In this document: positions 1-10,039 of the stretch, one piece after another | Layout of the letters: each line of letters starts with the position of its first letter | How positions within the stretch are numbered: position 1 is the stretch's first letter | Source of the DNA: Liriodendron chinense | Taxonomy: Eukaryota; Streptophyta; Magnoliopsida; Magnoliales; Magnoliaceae | Reading direction: 5' to 3' | NCBI GenBank assembly: GCA_003013855.2 | Contig: ML058507.1 | Span: forward strand, 5,952,001 to 6,016,000 | DNA length: 64,000 nucleotides | Notes under the pieces: generated by a model | Databases searched by the model: none | What the model saw: only the letters and a program-made list of their open reading frames with translations | Told to the model about the DNA's origin: nothing | Made by a program: the position numbers and the translations under genes

Positions 1-289
1 GGTTTGGTAGATGGAGATCCACCCAGACCCATTTATTAATGGGTCCGGGTCTGGACGGGTTTGGGCTGGACGGGTCCCTTGAAACATAGACCAAACCTGC
101 CCACTTACTAAGTGGGTTCGGGTCGGGTCGGGCCTAATATAAAGGAAACCAAACCCAGACCCGTTTAGCAACTGGGTCTGTTCTTGGACCCAGACCCATA
201 CCATTTAACAAATGGGTCGGGTCTGGGTCGGGTCTAAATGGGTTGGGTCCGGGTACCCCATCGGGTCCGCTGACCCATTTATAGCCCTA
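1..289. mobile_element. hAT-like MITE, right part (cut by window edge)
   Basis: GGGTC/GACCC-rich sequence closely matching the complete element at 10994-11509. It ends in the same terminal inverted repeat (ATTTATAGCCCTA; the other copy has ATTTACAGCCCTA). The left end lies outside the window, so no target duplication can be tested here. It has no coding capacity; ORFs of 75-89 codons across it are chance readings of repeat sequence. Confidence 0.7.
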
Positions 290-790
290 GGCACATGTGA
301 CGCACATGGAGAGAGGAAGAGAGATCGGGGAGAGATCATCTCAGGGAAAGGATGTAGGGTAGTAGGGAGTGAGTTACATGCAAAGAGGAGAGAGCGAGAA
401 GGACGGGGTTTTGATAGGAAACAGTGCTCTATACCATAGTACCGCACCAGGTGGATTTTGACCCTAAATTGCATCTAGATGATGATCTAAACCGTTCAAG
501 TTCTCATCACTTCCTTATAAAAGCTATAATCTTATAGTCATGCTTTGTTGATGATCCTAACCTTTAACTCTTTGATTTGAATTTGAGCCATTAAAAATTT
601 ATTTTTCAATGTTCCAAATTCACCATCTTCATATTGTTCGGATTCATGATGGAAGTTATGGCAAAAGTTTGACATCGGCTGCCAACCTGACACAACCATC
701 CAACGTTACAAATTCATTTATGCCTTCAAACTACTAAAATACCCTGCCTCTTTTAAAGTGTCTTCCCATATCTTTTTTAAATATTTATAG

Positions 791-1999
791 TTTGGTGCTG
801 CTGCAAAACTAATTGTGGAGGTAAATTTGTCCCCTACTAGTATTATTTATAGTATTTGTATGGTTTCTTTTTTTCATTAGCCCTCGAGAAAGGCTAATGC
901 TATTGATGTGGCCAAGCATTTCCTTTATGTTGGTAACTCTTATAGATGGAGAGAATGTGTTCTTGCTTTTAATAAATTATTGTTGCTTATAGGGAAACAG
1001 CTCAAACATATGCATTTCGGACACATGCAGCACCAAAAAATCCAAGATATTGTAGTACTTCAACTAAATTTATGATATAAAGAAGATGTCTAAGAACAGT
1101 TAAGAATAGTATGGAAAAGAAAACACTTCAGTACTGCCCAATTGTCGATCTACGGATGGGTCCATCCATCAAACAAGTACTAACCATCATATTGCAGGGC
1201 CGAGGAATCCAAAGGAACTTCATTGCAGATGCTGCTTCAGAGGTAAGCTTATCAGATTATAAAAATAAAAATAAAAAACAGCATTTTGATGAGTGGCTCA
1301 TCTGAGAACATTGATCCAAAATTCATATTGTGATAATTGCAGTTGCCACTGCTCCGGACTGTTGCACTAGATCTGTGTGATGCAAGTGAAGGTGGCTTTG
1401 ACAGCGTAAATGTAAGTTACAGAGACCCATGTCTCATGTAGTAGGCATTTCATTGCAATTCAAATAAGGAACGTCGATTGCATGTGACTTGCACGTACAT
1501 GATCTGGACCACTCGTCCGAGGGTGCCCACCATGCATAGGCCCCATAACCCAAAGGTAGTTCATCAGGCCATCCCAAGCAATCAATCATGACAAGGCCCA
1601 AAAATGGGCAGTGATCTTTCTTTTATCCATTGAATCAAGTAATGGGATTCATCCAATCAGCCTGATTTTTCAGCAATGTCCAATTCCTAGTGGGGCCCCT
1701 CGGACAGGCAGTCCAGATCACATACACATCTGCCACATGATCAGTAGGTGCCGTTAGCATTGCTCTCTAATTAGTGGTACATATTTAAGATGAAAGAGGC
1801 TTACAAGTCTTATCTACCTCAGTGGGAAAACAGGTTCCTCTTGAGCTCCGTGAAAATCGCCCGCTGCAAGTCCCCAAAGTGTTCATTTAAGCTCAGAAGC
1901 ACCGAGGAGTCATGGAGACAGGCAGTGCACAAGGAAACCATAGTTTTGGAGTGGAACAGCAAGGAGCTGAGGACTACAATAGTGAAGGAAAGAGTGTAG
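791..1999 (+). CDS. 3' exons of a probable F-box/leucine-rich-repeat type protein (partial)
   Basis: A terminal gene model with all junctions in phase 0. Exons: 881-1051 (AG acceptor, GTAGTA donor), 1198-1242 (donor GTAAGC), 1343-1411 (donor GTAAGT) and 1790-1999 ending in TAG. A 30-nt mini-exon at 791-820 (TATAG / GTAAAT) is also in phase but less certain. The joined product includes RNFIADAASE, then LPLLRTVALDLCDASEGGFD, then LSSVKIARCK and a C-terminus ending TTIVKERV. This C-terminal pattern (LCDASEGG, VKIARCK, VHKET.VL.W, TVVKER) recalls plant RNI/F-box family proteins such as the Arabidopsis At1g10780 group. That is recognition from memory, so the family name is tentative. Such proteins act as substrate receptors of SCF ubiquitin ligases. 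The F-box and most leucine-rich repeats would lie upstream, outside the window. No frameshift or internal stop is seen in the joined exons. Confidence 0.5.
1481..1739. mobile_element. Fold-back MITE in the last intron of the F-box/LRR-type gene
   Basis: About 54 bp at the left (from CATGTGACTTGC, with TGATCTGGACC and GTCCGAGGG) is repeated in inverted orientation at the right (CCCCTCGGACAGGCAGTCCAGATCA ... CCACATG, quoted here in two parts of one arm). The element is about 260 bp, has no ORF, and lies between the donor at 1412 and the acceptor at 1788-1789. No clear target duplication was found, so the superfamily is open. Confidence 0.6.
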
Positions 2000-4021
2000 T
2001 GTCGCAACTCTAATAGCATTGATCTTGGGTGGGCCACTGTACAGGTGAACACCTTGAGATCTGATAAAATGGTGTGAAGAATAGACGAGGAAGGTTTGGT
2101 TTTAGCCACAGCTACGTGTTTGCAAGCAGCACATATCCCAACCTACTAACTGTGTCTGATATCTGGCATTGCATGAGGTAGGTCCCACTGAATATTGCCA
2201 ATAGTGCAATCAGGTTGGTCCGATCATCAGGTGGGCTACCCCTGTACAAAACATTAGTTGATTCAAAACTGACTTGTTGGTGGTCCTACATGTACATGTG
2301 ATGAGCAGAATGACCTAATTTTTGCACCAGACGTGGACAGTGAAGTCACACATTAGGGATGGCGTTGATGTTGCACGCGTGCCAAGTCGGCAAATGTGTT
2401 CTAGGTAAAGGTGCATTGGACGAGAAAACATATAGAGGTATGAGATGAGTAGTGCTAAGCCCAATTGTTTCTATGGTTCGCATTCGTTGAAACAGTGTGT
2501 TCTGAATGAATATAATGTTTAGATCTAATTTTTCTTTTTTCCTTTTTTTTCCCTTTCTGTCAATACTATTAATTTGATGAAATTTTGACTGTTACATCTT
2601 GTGATTTTCATACCATAGACTGAGATGAGATGTTAAACAAAGGGTGATTGGTACCGTTTATGGAAAGATTTAGGTATGAAAAAGGAACAAAGTGAGTTTG
2701 TGATGATGTGAGCCATACTAAATCCTTGAGGTTCTCCATGTGGGCTTTTTTTTTTTTTCATTGAGGCTTAAATAGCCTCCTTGTTGAGATCCTTTAAACT
2801 CCCCTCTCCCCTCCTCTTTAGACATCTAACCCTAGTGAAAATAAAGAGAAAAAGAAGTAAAGAAAAAGAGAGGAAAAGAGGAGACAAAAAGAGAGAAGGT
2901 TTCATTGGTGAGCATTTCATCCCCTTGTTTCCTATAGCATGGCTCACTTGAATTTGGATCTGACTCATGTTAGGACATGAGTTGGCAAAATTGATGAACA
3001 GAGTGGATGTTACACACATTTTGGTGGGACCTACAATTTTGGTCTTTGGTTCCTGTAACTTATTGAAATCTTTGCTAAGGCCTGCATCATCAATCAAATC
3101 TTAATTAACTAGAATACGCATGCAGCTGTAATGTTTGTGCTCCCACTAACCCTGAGCATCTTATGAGATAAGATGCAATTATCAGCTAGTGTTTATAGAC
3201 TCTCGATGATTATAAATTGTCTTTCTTTTTATGGAACTTTTGCATGTGCTCTTTTGTCTTTATCTTAATTCAAAGGAATGCAATATCACAACGTCTAACA
3301 TCTGACATCGTGATAGACGTTAAAATTCTATTCTAATGCTTAGTGTTGCAAGCGCCTGCATTGCATTCTTTCATGCAATGACATTCATGCCATGAAACAA
3401 AACTTAAAAATGAACTTCTTGTTGATGAAGCACTCAGTGTAATCCAAACTTGTTCATTATAACAGTCCCACCCGACTGGTGTTACTATATATGAGCAGAA
3501 CACCTTATCACCTTCTATATGTAACCTTATTTATGAATGTTTTAGATTTACAATTTCTTCCAAATAATAATTTTCATGATGTCCGTAAGGTCGAGTGCAA
3601 GCCTTATACTGTCACAACACTCGAAACCAACTCCCATTATTCCTTTACTAATGAAGCAATTAGAGGGCATATGTGAATTTTGAGAGATGAACTCCAGTTG
3701 CCTATTTCAAGGTTCCCTAGGACTTGAGATGAATGTCTCGTCCGGGTCCAACTTTCTCTTGGATTTCTTACTCAATATCCTTATTTTCATTACGAATACG
3801 GCCAGCTCAAAAGTACCAACACTCTTTTGCTCGAAACAAAATCCTTAATGCATATCACTTTCAAGGGCTAGACTTATACATGACTTTTAATTTTATTCTT
3901 GTCTGTAAACAAAATTGTCATCATTTACATCCACATTTCATCCACAATTAGATTATCGAGGCCTAAACTAACATTTGAATTTAAAATAAAAACTAAAACT
4001 AATTTTATTTCCAAACCAAGT

Positions 4022-4022
<1 letters not shown>
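2000..4022. other. Non-coding region downstream of the F-box/LRR-type gene
   Basis: It holds the presumed 3' UTR and intergenic DNA. I see pyrimidine- and purine-rich stretches (2525-2555, 2745-2760, 2836-2900) and scattered GTGGGCCC-type motifs, but no ORF with recognisable protein features, no RNA gene and no resolved transposon ends. Confidence 0.5.

Positions 4023-4024
<2 letters not shown>

Positions 4025-4070
<46 letters not shown>
4025..4070. repeat. (TA)n microsatellite
   Basis: About 23 uninterrupted AT dinucleotides. Tyr-Ile ORFs on both strands are by-products of the repeat. Confidence 0.95.
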
Positions 4071-4074
<4 letters not shown>

Positions 4075-4655
4075 ATGCAAAGTAATTCCTATATTTAAAA
4101 GGAAAAAGTAAAACTATTGGCCTCAATTCCCCACTTGGAAGCCACCCATTGAATACGGTGTTTCGGATCATTGGGTAACTGGCTCCTTAAGTGTCACTGC
4201 ACAAATTTAAGATGTAACTGGCCCATGATTGATCCATATCACGACAAATTTGTATCGATTAAAACCTCATATACTATTAGAAAAGAAATATTTACCTTTA
4301 TTTTTGTTTATGTTTTCTTAAGTGACCCTCCTGATCGCAGAAGTAACAGGATTCAATTATCTGGTTTTTATTCTTCGACTATGCGCCATTGCCCACTACC
4401 TTACCTTTACCCTTATTCTCATAGCCCCGTCTTTCCTTTCTTTGGGTTATTCCTGTGAGATGGATATGTGAGATGAGTACTCTCTGATCATTTTCGCATA
4501 AGTCTTCCGCTCTTGATCGGTTGATTGGCAAGGCTTTCAAACCTTTTGGAACTAGAGAGAGGAGTGGGGACCAATGCCGGCTTTATAACAATTGATGGGT
4601 GGTGGAGAAGTCCGGCCCATTGCGGACTCGACACCCTACCCTTCTCTTCCACGGC

Positions 4656-4696
<41 letters not shown>
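4656..4696. repeat. Compound (GT)n(GA)n microsatellite
   Basis: A perfect TG run is followed directly by a perfect GA run. Apparent Cys-Val and Arg-Glu ORFs here come only from the repeat. Confidence 0.95.
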
Positions 4697-4697
<1 letters not shown>

Positions 4698-4905
4698 CAC
4701 TGCGACTCTTAAGAAAAGCGTCATATGGTACTCCAACAGTTCACCAAAGTCTATACATGGCCCTCTTCTCTGGCCCCACCAGATAACTATAAGACGATCC
4801 AAGCCGTTCATAGCAATGCCCACATCACTAATGTTATGCATGACCCACTGATTTCCAACATTAAAAGCATACAAATCTATCCACTATTCTATGTTAAAAT
4901 CATAT

Positions 4906-4910
<5 letters not shown>

Positions 4911-4943
<33 letters not shown>
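4911..4943. repeat. (GA)n microsatellite abutting a MITE end
   Basis: About 33 bases of uninterrupted GA, immediately before the MITE terminus AATGCTCACCTG. Confidence 0.95.
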
Positions 4944-4944
<1 letters not shown>

Positions 4945-4946
<2 letters not shown>

Positions 4947-5160
4947 TGCTCACCTGCTCATAATTCTCATGAGCACTTTTTGAGAACTCATCACACGTGA
5001 TGTGAGCCCAAAATCTAAGCCATTCACGTGATATAGCACCCCAAAAACCTCCAGGGTCTGACTTTTACCTTGATCCAGAACTTTGGTGGGCCATAGCAAA
5101 AGGAAACGGTTTCCTTGATTTGCCCCTCTCTCTCTCTCTGCTACAACCCACCCGAGTTTT
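4945..5160. mobile_element. Truncated copy of the AATGCTCA fold-back MITE family
   Basis: It starts with AATGCTCACCTG, then CTCATGAGCACTTTTTGAGA, and runs through 'atatagcaccccaaaaacc', 'gggtctgacttttacc' and 'gcaaaaggaaacggtttcc'. The same ordered motifs occur in the copies at 15662-15993 and 33189-33494. It loses similarity after 'gagttttggat', so the right inverted arm is missing. Confidence 0.6.
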
Positions 5161-7188
5161 GGATTTTATATATATATAATTATGCATTTAAATCATGCTG
5201 ATTTATGCTCATCAAATAAAGCAAATTTGAGGTTTAGACATGCACAGATGTGCCTCAATCTATCCAATTTTAACGCACATAAATAGTTTTAAATCTATTT
5301 AGAGCCTAAACCCTTGGTCAGTTCCCAAAACTGTCCAAAAGCAGAACCGTTTGATGGCCCACAAATCAGTCTAAAGATGGATTGTCGAGTGGTCCATAAA
5401 CTTACTTCAAAATAGACCACTGATCAGACTGTAAATTTGTCCATTTATGGACTACTTGATGGCACACGAAATTCTCAAATCTGGACAATTGATTAGATGT
5501 GCAATCTACCTTTCATTTATTATATGCATTTCGTACAATTTCGCTTATTGGTTAATATGCACTTGTTGTATAAACCTACTCATTGTTTAGCTGTTGATTT
5601 GAGTTCAAATTTAGCCATTAATTTATGTACAAATCGGCTTATCGTGTAGCATACAAACTCTATTTTCTGGCCAATGATTGGTGTACGAAATGTACTCAAA
5701 CTTAAAACTATTTGATTGGATACAAAAATCAAAATAAAACCAACCATGTACACGTGCATAAAGATGATGCAATTTGGATTCACGGAAAATGACCTGAGAA
5801 TACTTAATTTATATTATTTCTATTTCTATCTCTATTGTTTCCGTCGTAACATGTCACTTGTCCCGTTTTAATGATTTGAAAGATTTTATTTTTAATAAAG
5901 CATAATAAATTTACTGTTATGAAATTTAAATGATCATAGTTCCGGTTTCAGTTTTGGTGATCGAAGATGAGTTTGATCATAAAGTGTTTGAGATAAGAAT
6001 CGTGCATTAACTCATAAGGCCTGTAAGTCAGATTTGGTTTATACTATTTGGAATGATTTAAAGATCATGACGCAGGATTGGTTTGTACCATTTAAAATAA
6101 TCATGACTCCGGATCTGGTTTTCTACGATAGGAAAGGTATTGATTATGATATATTGAAATTAATAATTCAAATAAAAATCTTACATGATACTCACGAGAA
6201 TTAGGAGCCAAAGTTGAAATGTCAAAAAAATAGGTGAAGCGATCAAGTTCCATGAATTGAAAGTCCCTAAAGTGAAATAGGTGAGGCGATCAATACCATC
6301 AAGTTGAAAGTCCCTAAAGGCCAATTGATACCATTTGGAACCTTTATTGATGAGGCTAGGTGGGTGAGCACATTGGAGTGTAACAGACCACCCATGCAGA
6401 CTAGGTGGAGTAGCAATCTGACTAGCTAACATATGAATCGGTCCCCCATTGATCGAGGCTGGGTGGGTAAGCACATTGAAGTGCAACAAACCACCTACAC
6501 ATGCCAAGTAGGGTATTTGAGAGAGTATTGGCCAACTGGCGTAAACTGGCCCGGGTGCTTGAGAGAATCAACCATATTGATTAATGTGGCTATCATCTCT
6601 GCATTACATCATTTATTAGTTAAATATTGCATATAAATTTCTAGCATTTTTTATTTATATGATTTCTTGAGATGCACATGTTTTACTTCTAAAATTTTGC
6701 ATTTGAGATTTAATCACAGGACACCGCAACTCACTCTATTGGGATTTTAAATTTAAGAAAATGAACCTCGTTGGAGTAGTCAAGGATGGAGGTGCAATTA
6801 TTATTATTTTTTGTATAGATTTTTCAACTATCATTGTAATAAATTGAATGATGGGAATTGCATTTTAACACAATGTGATTTTGAACTAAGTTTGATGAAA
6901 TTTTCCTTTATTTCAATGTTAAATGAATGTTGCTTGATTGGTCATGGAATGGATGAAAACTTTAAACAATTTGAGTCATGCCATCGAGTGTGGTGTCAAG
7001 GTCCAATGTACCTGGGTGCCAAATTTTGAGGCGTGACAACTCGATCTTACAAATGTAAGTGCCAAAAGGTCCAAACCAAGATCATGTATCCATGACATGC
7101 TCGCACTCCCATGTGGGGTAAGGGTGAAGGCACACAAACACCAAGTCAGCTCATCAAGAGTAGAGACTGTCCATCCTTACCCAAGTTT
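5161..7188. other. Non-coding region with short tandem repeats
   Basis: AT-rich DNA without recognisable genes. The only internal structure is two short tandem duplications near 6230-6510. The segment ends at the target site of the LTR element that starts at 7194. Confidence 0.45.
6230..6510. repeat. Two small tandem duplications (about 48 and 102 bp periods)
   Basis: 'ataggtgaagcgatcaa ... gaaagtccctaaag' recurs about 48 bp later as 'ataggtgaggcgatcaa ... gaaagtccctaaag'. Then 'attgatgaggctaggtgggt' (6347) recurs about 102 bp later as 'attgatcgaggctgggtggg'. Both pairs are diverged. Confidence 0.65.
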
Positions 7189-7193
7189 GTCCC

Positions 7194-8006
7194 TATTGGG
7201 ATTAGACGCCTCAAATCTCTATGTACAAAGGCCACCGACAGCAAGCGCTGGAATGTTTTTGGGCATTACCGACCGGTCGACAGGTTTCCTTTTGGAGTTG
7301 GTTTCTTACGCAGTTTTGTGCAAGGAGTTTCTAATCTCGACTTTCTCCTATTTAAGGGGACGTAATCCGGGATTAGGGTTGCCGCCAATGGGCCAAGGGA
7401 TTGAGAGAGTTCTAGGGCAAGAGAAAGAGCTATGTGGAAGCTTGGAGTTCTTTGGGATGAGGGAAGGGGATGGGTTTGTCCTTCTCATGTGAGAATTAGC
7501 TTTGTTAGCTTGGGATTTCTCTTGTAGGCTATGATCCCGGTTGGGTTTCTTCTATCTCTTGTAACTTCTGATATCATAGTGGATTGGTGTCGCTTTGTGC
7601 TGTGGTTTTTTACCTGTGAGAGGGTTTTTCACGTAAAATTGGATTGCTTCTTGTGTGTGTCGATTTTCTTGTGTGATTGACATTGTGGTGTGTCCCTCGC
7701 CTGCTTTAATTGCTTCTGCTGCGGGGCTCCTAACCCCTAACAAGTTCCTCATGTGAGAATTAGCTTTGTTAGCTTGAGATTTCTCTTATGGGCTGTTACC
7801 CAGGTTGTGTTTCTTCTATCTCTTGTAACTTCTGATATCATAGTGGATTGGTGTCGCTTTGTGCCATGGTTTTTTACCTATGAAGGGTTTTTCCACGTAA
7901 AAATCGGATTGCTTCTTGTGTATGTTGATTTGCTTGTGTGATTACTATTGTGGTGTGTACCTTGCCTGCTTTGATTGCTTCCACTACAGGGCTCCTAACC
8001 CTAACA
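7194..8006 (+). repeat. 5' LTR with internal tandem duplication of its 3' part
   Basis: The last ~260 bp of the LTR occur twice: about 7483-7742 and 7743-8006, each from 'catgtgagaattagc' to the 'ctcctaacc..taaca' end. The 3' LTR has one copy. The 5' LTR also lacks about 42 bp and about 12 bp present in the 3' LTR, both at ACCGGTC repeats. Confidence 0.85.
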
Positions 8007-8008
8007 AG

Positions 8009-8020
8009 TGGTATCAGAGA
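8009..8020 (+). promoter_or_regulatory. Primer-binding site (tRNA-iMet type)
   Basis: TGGTATCAGAGA lies two bases after the LTR's terminal CA. This is the usual Copia primer-binding position and sequence. Confidence 0.85.
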
Positions 8021-8064
8021 TAAAAGTTGGGAAGGAGGCAGAGAGAATCTGAGGCGAGGCTTCA

Positions 8065-8130
8065 ATGGCGTCTTCCAGCATAAGATTCGATGTGGAGAAG
8101 GATTCCGTGAAAGAAAAACATGGAAAGTGA
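8065..8130 (+). pseudogene. Relic of a Copia gag start
   Basis: The ORF reads MASSSIRFDVEKDSV and stops after 21 codons. The MASSS..FDVEKF-type start is common in plant Copia gag proteins. Sequence after it shows no gag similarity, so the coding region has been lost or replaced. Confidence 0.55.
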
Positions 8131-8415
8131 TCGGTATCTATGAAAAAAGTAGAGTGGAAGAAGGTGGATCGGTATGCCAATATCTCAATCAGGTTCATCG
8201 ACTGCGATCGGGTTTGATCGAGAGCACTATTTATGGTGGAGCTGCGAGATCGGCAACGGGATCCACGGTTGCTCGTGTGTGGCATGCGCAAGGGCCACAT
8301 GAGCGAGCAGGTGGTGAAGGTGCAAGGATGAAGTCAATGAGGCATGAGGAGCGGTGGAGCTATGATGATAACGGAGAGCAAGGTGTTGCATGAAGATTTG
8401 AGTCGTAGTGGAGTT

Positions 8416-9012
8416 TGTTGGGATTAGACGCCTCAAATCTCCATGTACATAGGCCACCGACCGGTTGACTAACCGGTCAGTCACGGTGGAGATCAAGACA
8501 GCAAGCGCTAGAACATTTTTGGGCATTACCGACCGGTCAGCCGACCAGTCGACAGGTTTCTTTTTGGAGTTGGTTTCTTACGCGGTTTTGTGCAAGTAGT
8601 TTCTAATCTCGGCTTTCTCCTATTTAAGGGGATGTAATCTGGGATTAGGGTTGCCGCCAATGAGCCAAGGGATTGAGAGAGTTATAGGGCAAGAGAAAGA
8701 GCTATGTGGAAGCTTGGAGTTCTCTAGATGAGGGAAAAGGGATGGGTTTGTCCTTTTCATGTGAGAATTAGCTTTATTAGCTTGGAATTTCTATTGTGAG
8801 CCGTGATCCGGGTTGTGTTTCTTATATCTCTTGTAACTTCTGATATCATAGTGGATTGGTGTTGCTTTGTGCCGTGGTTTTTTACCTGTGAGGGGTTTTT
8901 CCATGTAAAAATCGGATTGCTTCTTATGTGTGTCGATTTGCTTGTGTGATTGCCATTGTGGTGTCCCTCACCTGCTTTGATTGCTTTCGCTGCAGGGCTC
9001 CTAACCCCAACA
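8416..9012 (+). repeat. 3' LTR of the small LTR element
   Basis: 597 bp, from TGTTGGGATTAG to CCCCAACA, with 7-bp terminal inverted repeats. It has four ACCGGT/ACCAGT-type palindromic motifs near 8455-8555 and TATTTAAG near 8622 as a possible TATA-like element. Confidence 0.85.
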
Positions 9013-9266
9013 GTCCCCTCATGCAATATGATCATACATCTCATCAAAGGATGTCCACAAGTATGTCCAAAGTACCCATGATGGTCATGACCCAAATAAG
9101 GTACTGAGATCCATGAATCATATCTCTTCTCGATTAACAACTATCATGTCCAATCTCTAGTCCCCAGTGACTAACTGAGGAATCACTCCTTAACAAAAAT
9201 CATATATGAATAAGTTTAAGGTGACACTACATGCAAATGTATATCAAACCTAGGGTATATCAAACT

Positions 9267-9855
9267 TAGGGCTCTCAATGGAGTGGGTCAGTTCCGAGAT
9301 CCGATTCGCTCTGAATATGTATAATGCAGATTTGGATCTTAAAATAAGTCTGATTAATTAAATGGACCGGATTTGGATTCACAGAAATAGATCTGAATCC
9401 AATTTGAATCCGTCTATAGATTTTCGGACTTGAGCCGGATCCAACTGAATTCGATCTAAATCTGACTCATTGTCACCTTACTGTATATGTTATATCCATG
9501 ACAAGCCATCCATTTTCCATATTATTTTAGGCCACGTCTCAAAATTAAGACATGCTAATTTCAGATAAACCATATCACAGTAAATAGTGAGATTTACATT
9601 ATTTTGCTACTAAATTAAATATATTATATTATAGATTTTTTAGATTTGTGATGGGGTGGATTTGGACCTAGATTCAACCCGAATCTGATGGTTATATGGA
9701 TTTTGGATTGAAAATGGATCTGGTTATTTATAAATGGATTGGATATGGATATCACCATTTGGATCCGAGTTGGAACCGAATCCGTCTACAAATTTTCCAA
9801 CTTGGAGCCTGATCTAACTGGATCTGATCCAAATCTGACCCATTGAGAAGCCCTA
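9267..9855. mobile_element. hAT-like MITE with 8-bp target duplication
   Basis: Terminal inverted repeats TAGGGCTCTCAATGG and CCATTGAGAAGCCCTA bound a 589-bp element. Flanks are ATCAAACT (9259-9266) and ATCAAACC (9856-9863), an 8-bp duplication with one mismatch, as expected for hAT elements. The interior is made of degenerate 'gatttggat/ctgaatccgtctatagattttc' repeats and has no ORF. Confidence 0.8.
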
Positions 9856-10039
9856 ATCAAACCATCCACGTGGGACACATGGTCATCATGATCTATAACT
9901 GAGATCGGTCCTATCACATCCACATAACTACTGGGATTAAGGCTCACATCGATGCTTTAAGGCACAAACTCCAACACTGTAAATTTGATCCTTCTATATG
10001 CAAGGCATGTCTAATGAATGTCTTACGTATCAAAAGTCA

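Larger units (their letters stand above)
7194..9012 (+). mobile_element. Small non-autonomous LTR retrotransposon (Copia-like)
   Basis: The element is flanked by a perfect 5-bp target duplication GTCCC (7189-7193 and 9013-9017). The 3' LTR is 8416-9012 (TGTTGGG ... CCCAACA). The 5' LTR is 7194-8006; its first dinucleotide has changed from TG to TA. A primer-binding site TGGTATCAGAGA (8009-8020, initiator-Met tRNA type) follows directly. The internal region is only about 400 bp and holds a 21-codon gag start, with no protease, integrase or RT, so mobility would depend on another element. The two LTRs differ by small indels at ACCGGTC repeats and by an extra 264-bp tandem copy in the 5' LTR. 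Confidence 0.9.

Noticed and set aside
3899..4171. Tyr-Ile repeat ORFs on both strands
   Set aside because: Translation of the (TA)n microsatellite.
4488..5000. ORFs with Arg-Glu and Thr-His runs
   Set aside because: Products of GA/GT microsatellites.
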